From assembly GCA_964486145.1 (NCBI GenBank), contig CAZAMT010000139.1, forward strand, positions 1 through 10,176: a stretch of 10,176 bases of DNA. Reading direction: 5' to 3'. The notes beneath the pieces were generated by a model, which saw only the letters and a program-made list of their open reading frames with translations, had not been told where the DNA came from and did not search any database. The stretch's first letter is position 1. Each line of letters begins with the position of its first letter. Source of the stretch: CAZAMT01 sp964486145. Lineage in GTDB: Bacteria > Bacteroidota > Bacteroidia > Bacteroidales > JAAAOM01. Made by a program: the position numbers and the translations under genes. Shown piece by piece: positions 7,774 through 10,176 of the stretch.

Positions 7774-8670
7774 TTACCCTTTAAAAACCGACACCATCAC
7801 ATGGTGATTGTCTAAAATCGCCTCACCGAAATACCGTTGAATGTAGCCAATCATTTGCTTGTGGTGTTTTCCAATCACCCAGATGGCTTCAGGAATATTT
7901 TTTTCGAGTTGAATAGTTATTGCTTTATGTAACATCAGCATCGGTATACGTGGGTTTTTGCGATGTGCTTTGAAAATGTGCAGGTTGTTGTATTCAACTG
8001 AATCCTTACTATTCCGGTACGAAATCAGCCATCCTGCAGGATTTCCTTGGTGACGCAGTAATAAACTGTTGGATTTTTCAATGTTCCTCGTATTGGCTAG
8101 TGGAGATAGATATGGATCCGTTTTTTCCTGCTGCATTTGTTTTGTGATGAACTGCTGGTCTTCCTCCGTCATATCCACCCAGAACGTGATAGAATAATCA
8201 TCGGGAAGTTCAGTTAACACCGGCCATTTGACCTTCGCAAACGCACGTATATGGCTTTTGTAAATCTCCATAATTATCTCTGGATCCGACCAGCCAAGGT
8301 TCTGAAGCATATGTTCCAGCTTTTCCCTGGTGTTCCAGTTAGAACGATAAAACAACCGAACTTCCTTTTCATTTTTTACCATGCAGGCCTTTCTGATCAT
8401 TTCCAATAGTTTTGAACCAATGCCCTGGTTTTGATAATCCGGTCGGACATACAAAGAAATGACTTCAGAAAATGGTTTTGAAATATCGGCCTCGGCCAGC
8501 GTTACACCAACAATCTCATGGTGCTTGTTTATAGCCTGCACGCATAACAAGGGTTCAGAGATATTTGATGAAGCCACCTTTCGTTCAAACGGTGGGAATG
8601 TTAAATGTTTCAGTTCTCTTAATACGTAGGGAATGGTCACTTCTTTGCTAAATTGATATTGAATTGCCAT
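7774..8670 (-). CDS. GNAT-family N-acetyltransferase, probable tandem GNAT with a degenerate second half
   Basis: The product has 298 residues. The N-terminal half carries the acetyl-CoA-binding motif A at 75-85 (VRPDYQNQGIG, matching Q/RxxGxG/A), preceded by the usual beta strand (EVISLYV) and followed by the helix SKLLEMIRKACM. The C-terminal half (about 155-298) has GNAT-like spacing (NPAGWLISYR, then VEYNNLHIF, a helix, and a late IGYIQRYFGEAI segment) but no Q/RxxGxG. It may therefore be a second, non-catalytic GNAT fold, and that part is inference. At about 298 residues the protein is roughly twice a single GNAT domain. The start codon lies 3 nt after the stop of the TIGR03032-like gene, so the two are almost certainly one operon with coupled translation. 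The acetyl acceptor is unknown. It may be a small molecule or a protein connected with its partner. Confidence 0.88.
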   Translation of the reverse strand: MAIQYQFSKEVTIPYVLRELKHLTFPPFERKVASSNISEPLLCVQAINKHHEIVGVTLAEADISKPFSEVISLYVRPDYQNQGIGSKLLEMIRKACMVKNEKEVRLFYRSNWNTREKLEHMLQNLGWSDPEIIMEIYKSHIRAFAKVKWPVLTELPDDYSITFWVDMTEEDQQFITKQMQQEKTDPYLSPLANTRNIEKSNSLLLRHQGNPAGWLISYRNSKDSVEYNNLHIFKAHRKNPRIPMLMLHKAITIQLEKNIPEAIWVIGKHHKQMIGYIQRYFGEAILDNHHVMVSVFKG

Positions 8671-8673
8671 GGG

Positions 8674-9744
8674 TTATTTATTTTTTGGTTCAGGCGAGGC
8701 CCAAAAGCTATCCGTTGGTGTTACCAGCGCCAGTTGATGAACGTCTTTTTTATAATTGAGTATTCCGGGACGTTTCATACCGGAAAGAATTTTTACGTCG
8801 TAAATTTCCTCAACCGAACTGTGATATTTGATTTTACCTTCAACCTTTCTTTGCGCCAGATTGTACACCACGACTCCGGCAAACGAGGATTTGGCAATGG
8901 GTAAATCAGCAAATATTTCGGTTGTATGCCGCAGTTTAGAAATTCCGATGAACAGATAATCCCCGATTTTTTCCATGCCTCTTGCAAACCCGCCTAACTC
9001 CGCTATTACCTTGTATTCCCTGTTTTGAATGTCGGCCTCGACAAGCTGCCCGAGTGCTGAAATAAGAAAATACAGTTTATCATTATACAACCGCGGCGAA
9101 TGGGGCATGGCAAGGTGATCAAACAAAATCTTATTTGATTTTACATCAACAAGCACACCACCCTCCATTTTATTCTCGCGCCATCCCTGTCGTTTATTCG
9201 TGGTGCCCAAAGCGGTAACAAATTCTATATCACCATTCTCATTTATTGCCATACCATTTAAATGGCAACGATCCTCCGGTGCCAGTTCTTCTATAAACGA
9301 GGGTTGCCAGATGGGTTTAAAACTATATTCGTCATCAATAACAGAAATGCATGAAAAAAGTGTATTAATTGCCAACAAACCTTGCTCAGACCAATGCATG
9401 TCATGAAGTGCCAGTTGTCCGGTAAAATACACTGCACGAGGAACAAAAAGCGCATCGTAGGTTTTAGGTTGCACAGGATAAAATGCAGCCAAACCAGCGG
9501 CATTGGCTAAAACCACCACTTCATTTTTACATGCAACTGCAACACGTCCTTCATTTGTTGCAATGCCCATCGCACTGTCAAATGTGCGGGGAAGCTGTAC
9601 AAGTTTATCATCACTGACGGCACTTAAAAAAATTACTTTACCTGCCTGATAAGTACTTAGGAGGATTGTAGCATCTGTTTCCTTTAATATTTTTGGAATG
9701 CCTGGTGAAAATGTAGACGCAAACGGTGGCAGTTTTTTTGACAT
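8674..9744 (-). CDS. TIGR03032/DUF4915-like family protein of unknown function
   Basis: The product has 356 residues and no signal peptide or membrane segment, so it is probably cytoplasmic. I recognise the characteristic segments of the TIGR03032 family in order: STYQAGK (30-36), VPRA and LHDMHW (101-118), APEDRCHLNGMA (155-166), GWRENKMEGGVLVDV (187-201), MPHSPR (213-218), GGFARG (251-256) and EEIYDV (312-317). The sequence is dominated by short beta strands at regular spacing, as in a beta propeller. Conserved His/Asp positions (H114, D115, H161, H216) could form an active or metal site, which is inference. The family has no established biochemical role that I can state. It is encoded 3 nt upstream of a GNAT acetyltransferase in the same operon. 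The spacer upstream contains only a poor -7-like sequence (TATCTTTA on the minus strand, 9778-9771). Confidence 0.88.
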   Translation of the reverse strand: MSKKLPPFASTFSPGIPKILKETDATILLSTYQAGKVIFLSAVSDDKLVQLPRTFDSAMGIATNEGRVAVACKNEVVVLANAAGLAAFYPVQPKTYDALFVPRAVYFTGQLALHDMHWSEQGLLAINTLFSCISVIDDEYSFKPIWQPSFIEELAPEDRCHLNGMAINENGDIEFVTALGTTNKRQGWRENKMEGGVLVDVKSNKILFDHLAMPHSPRLYNDKLYFLISALGQLVEADIQNREYKVIAELGGFARGMEKIGDYLFIGISKLRHTTEIFADLPIAKSSFAGVVVYNLAQRKVEGKIKYHSSVEEIYDVKILSGMKRPGILNYKKDVHQLALVTPTDSFWASPEPKNK

Positions 9745-9824
9745 AAGTTATATGTTCTGGTTTATTCATGTAAAGATATGGAATTATGTACACAATTAGC
9801 TGTGATTGTAACCTTAATCAGCTT

Positions 9825-9868
9825 TTCAGGATCTGCAACGCAGCCGTACGCAGCCGTTCAGGATTTGC
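9825..9868. repeat. Nested short direct repeats
   Basis: TTCAGGATCTGC (9825-9836) recurs as TTCAGGATTTGC (9857-9868), with one mismatch and 32 bp apart. Between them is a tandem 10-bp duplication, CGCAGCCGTA/CGCAGCCGTT (9839-9858). The arrangement looks like local duplication next to the hairpins that follow. Confidence 0.6.
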
Positions 9869-9878
9869 CTGAACGGTT
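9852..9878. repeat. Short perfect hairpin
   Basis: CCGTTCAGG (9854-9862) pairs perfectly with CCTGAACGG (9868-9876) around a 5-nt loop. A G-U and an A-U pair can extend the stem to 11 bp. There is no T-tract on either side, so it is not a classical intrinsic terminator, although it could stop or stabilise a minus-strand transcript. Confidence 0.7.
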
Positions 9879-9879
9879 T

Positions 9880-9990
9880 ATGGTATGGTGTCGTGCGGGA
9901 TTTCAAGGCACTTTCCTGACAGCTTACACCGACATTTTTTACGAGCTACAAACGCCCGAAAATTGCTGAAACCCGCATGCACTATACCAT
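9880..9990. repeat. Long imperfect hairpin (palindromic element)
   Basis: The left arm (9880-9905, ATGGTATGGTG then TGCGGG and TTTCA) pairs with the right arm (9967-9990, TGAAACCCGCATGCACTATACCAT) with three mismatches or bulges. The 61-nt interior includes two AGCT blocks that could pair with each other. It directly abuts the short hairpin. The architecture is reminiscent of intergenic palindromic repeats or recombination-site-like hairpins such as integron attC, but I cannot assign it to a known family. Confidence 0.6.
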
Positions 9991-10050
9991 TTGTTGGCGT
10001 TTCGTTGGTTTTCATTCCGCTATTTTTTTTAGCTATCATATTCAAACTTT

Positions 10051-10176
10051 TCATTTATTCCCCTGAACCAAATACCAATCTACCCACGAATCTAATTGTT
10101 TAACAGAATTAGGACGCAGTAAAATCTCACGTTTGTTGTTGAGTAAATATATGGTTGGCGTAGCAAATACATGATA
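10051..10176 (-). CDS. Thioredoxin-like protein, C-terminal fragment (cut by window edge)
   Basis: The minus-strand frame from the window edge encodes 41 residues and a TGA stop. It contains FATPTIYLLNNKREIL, the cis-proline segment and following strand of thioredoxin-fold proteins, then QLDSWVDWYL as the last helix. The cis-Pro motif (TPT) and strand order fit TlpA/ResA-like or DUF5106-associated thioredoxins common in Bacteroidota. Any CxxC active site would lie outside the window, so redox activity cannot be confirmed. It is transcribed towards the TIGR03032-like gene but separated from it by 306 bp. Confidence 0.8.
   Translation of the reverse strand, partial: YHVFATPTIYLLNNKREILLRPNSVKQLDSWVDWYLVQGNK

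Larger units (their letters stand above)
9745..10050. other. 306-bp structured intergenic region
   Basis: This lies between two minus-strand genes. I see no credible gene: the short plus-strand ORFs here cross hairpins and look like no known protein. It contains a 10-bp tandem repeat, a 12-bp direct repeat, a perfect 9-bp hairpin and a larger imperfect hairpin, listed separately. It may be the 3' UTR of the thioredoxin-like gene, a small structured RNA, or the remnant of a palindromic mobile repeat. Confidence 0.6.

Noticed and set aside
9880..9990. Definite integron attC site
   Set aside because: The hairpin shape is suggestive and GTTGGC follows at 9993-9998, but I cannot see a matched pair of core sites (RYYYAAC/GTTRRRY), an integrase gene or cassette structure in the window.
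9778..10103. Two short plus-strand ORFs (63 and 72 codons)
   Set aside because: They overlap each other, cross the hairpin cluster, and one runs antisense into the thioredoxin-like gene. They look like no known family.

Overview
The window looks like a chromosomal segment from a member of the phylum Bacteroidota. Three things point there: a C-terminal type IX secretion (T9SS/Por) sorting domain, periplasmic-TPR sensors fused to AraC or LytS-type output modules, and the ending of a Bacteroidota-style thioredoxin-like protein. A finer taxonomic placement is not possible from the sequence alone.

Left part (1-4863): two divergent sensory genes flank a 277-bp intergenic region. On the minus strand (1-1732, C-terminus cut by the window edge) lies a signal peptide/TPR/transmembrane/AraC-HTH protein, which would be a membrane-tethered transcription factor. 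It is absent from a plain ATG-to-stop ORF list because its stop lies outside the window. On the plus strand lies a TPR/transmembrane/LytS-type histidine kinase (2010-4112). It is followed, with a short overlap, by its LytTR response regulator (about 4084-4863). The two sensors share the same juxtamembrane motif KYETEKKE just before their transmembrane helix.

Middle (5078-7571): one large secreted protein, with a signal peptide, seven beta-propeller-like repeats carrying VDFDP-type motifs, at least three Ig-like tandem repeats of about 89 residues, and a T9SS sorting tail. A 100-N placeholder (6866-6965) interrupts the Ig-like array. Both gap edges lie in sequence that is repeated identically nearby, so this is an assembly collapse and not a frameshift. 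Single-unit bridging predicts 156 missing bases, or 156 plus multiples of 267. A strong intrinsic terminator follows (7597-7633).

Right part (7774-10176): minus-strand genes. A thioredoxin-like protein (only its last 41 residues are visible) is followed by a 306-bp structured intergenic region, a TIGR03032/DUF4915-like protein, and a GNAT acetyltransferase. Only 3 nt separate the last two genes, so they are very probably co-transcribed and translationally coupled. The 306-bp spacer holds short direct repeats, a perfect 9-bp hairpin and a longer imperfect hairpin. It is the least explained non-coding stretch in the window.

Functionally, the left and middle parts suggest envelope sensing (TPR sensors) that may control a secreted surface protein, although the regulatory link is only positional. 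The right part is a separate small operon of unknown function. No CRISPR array, transposase, rRNA or tRNA gene was seen.
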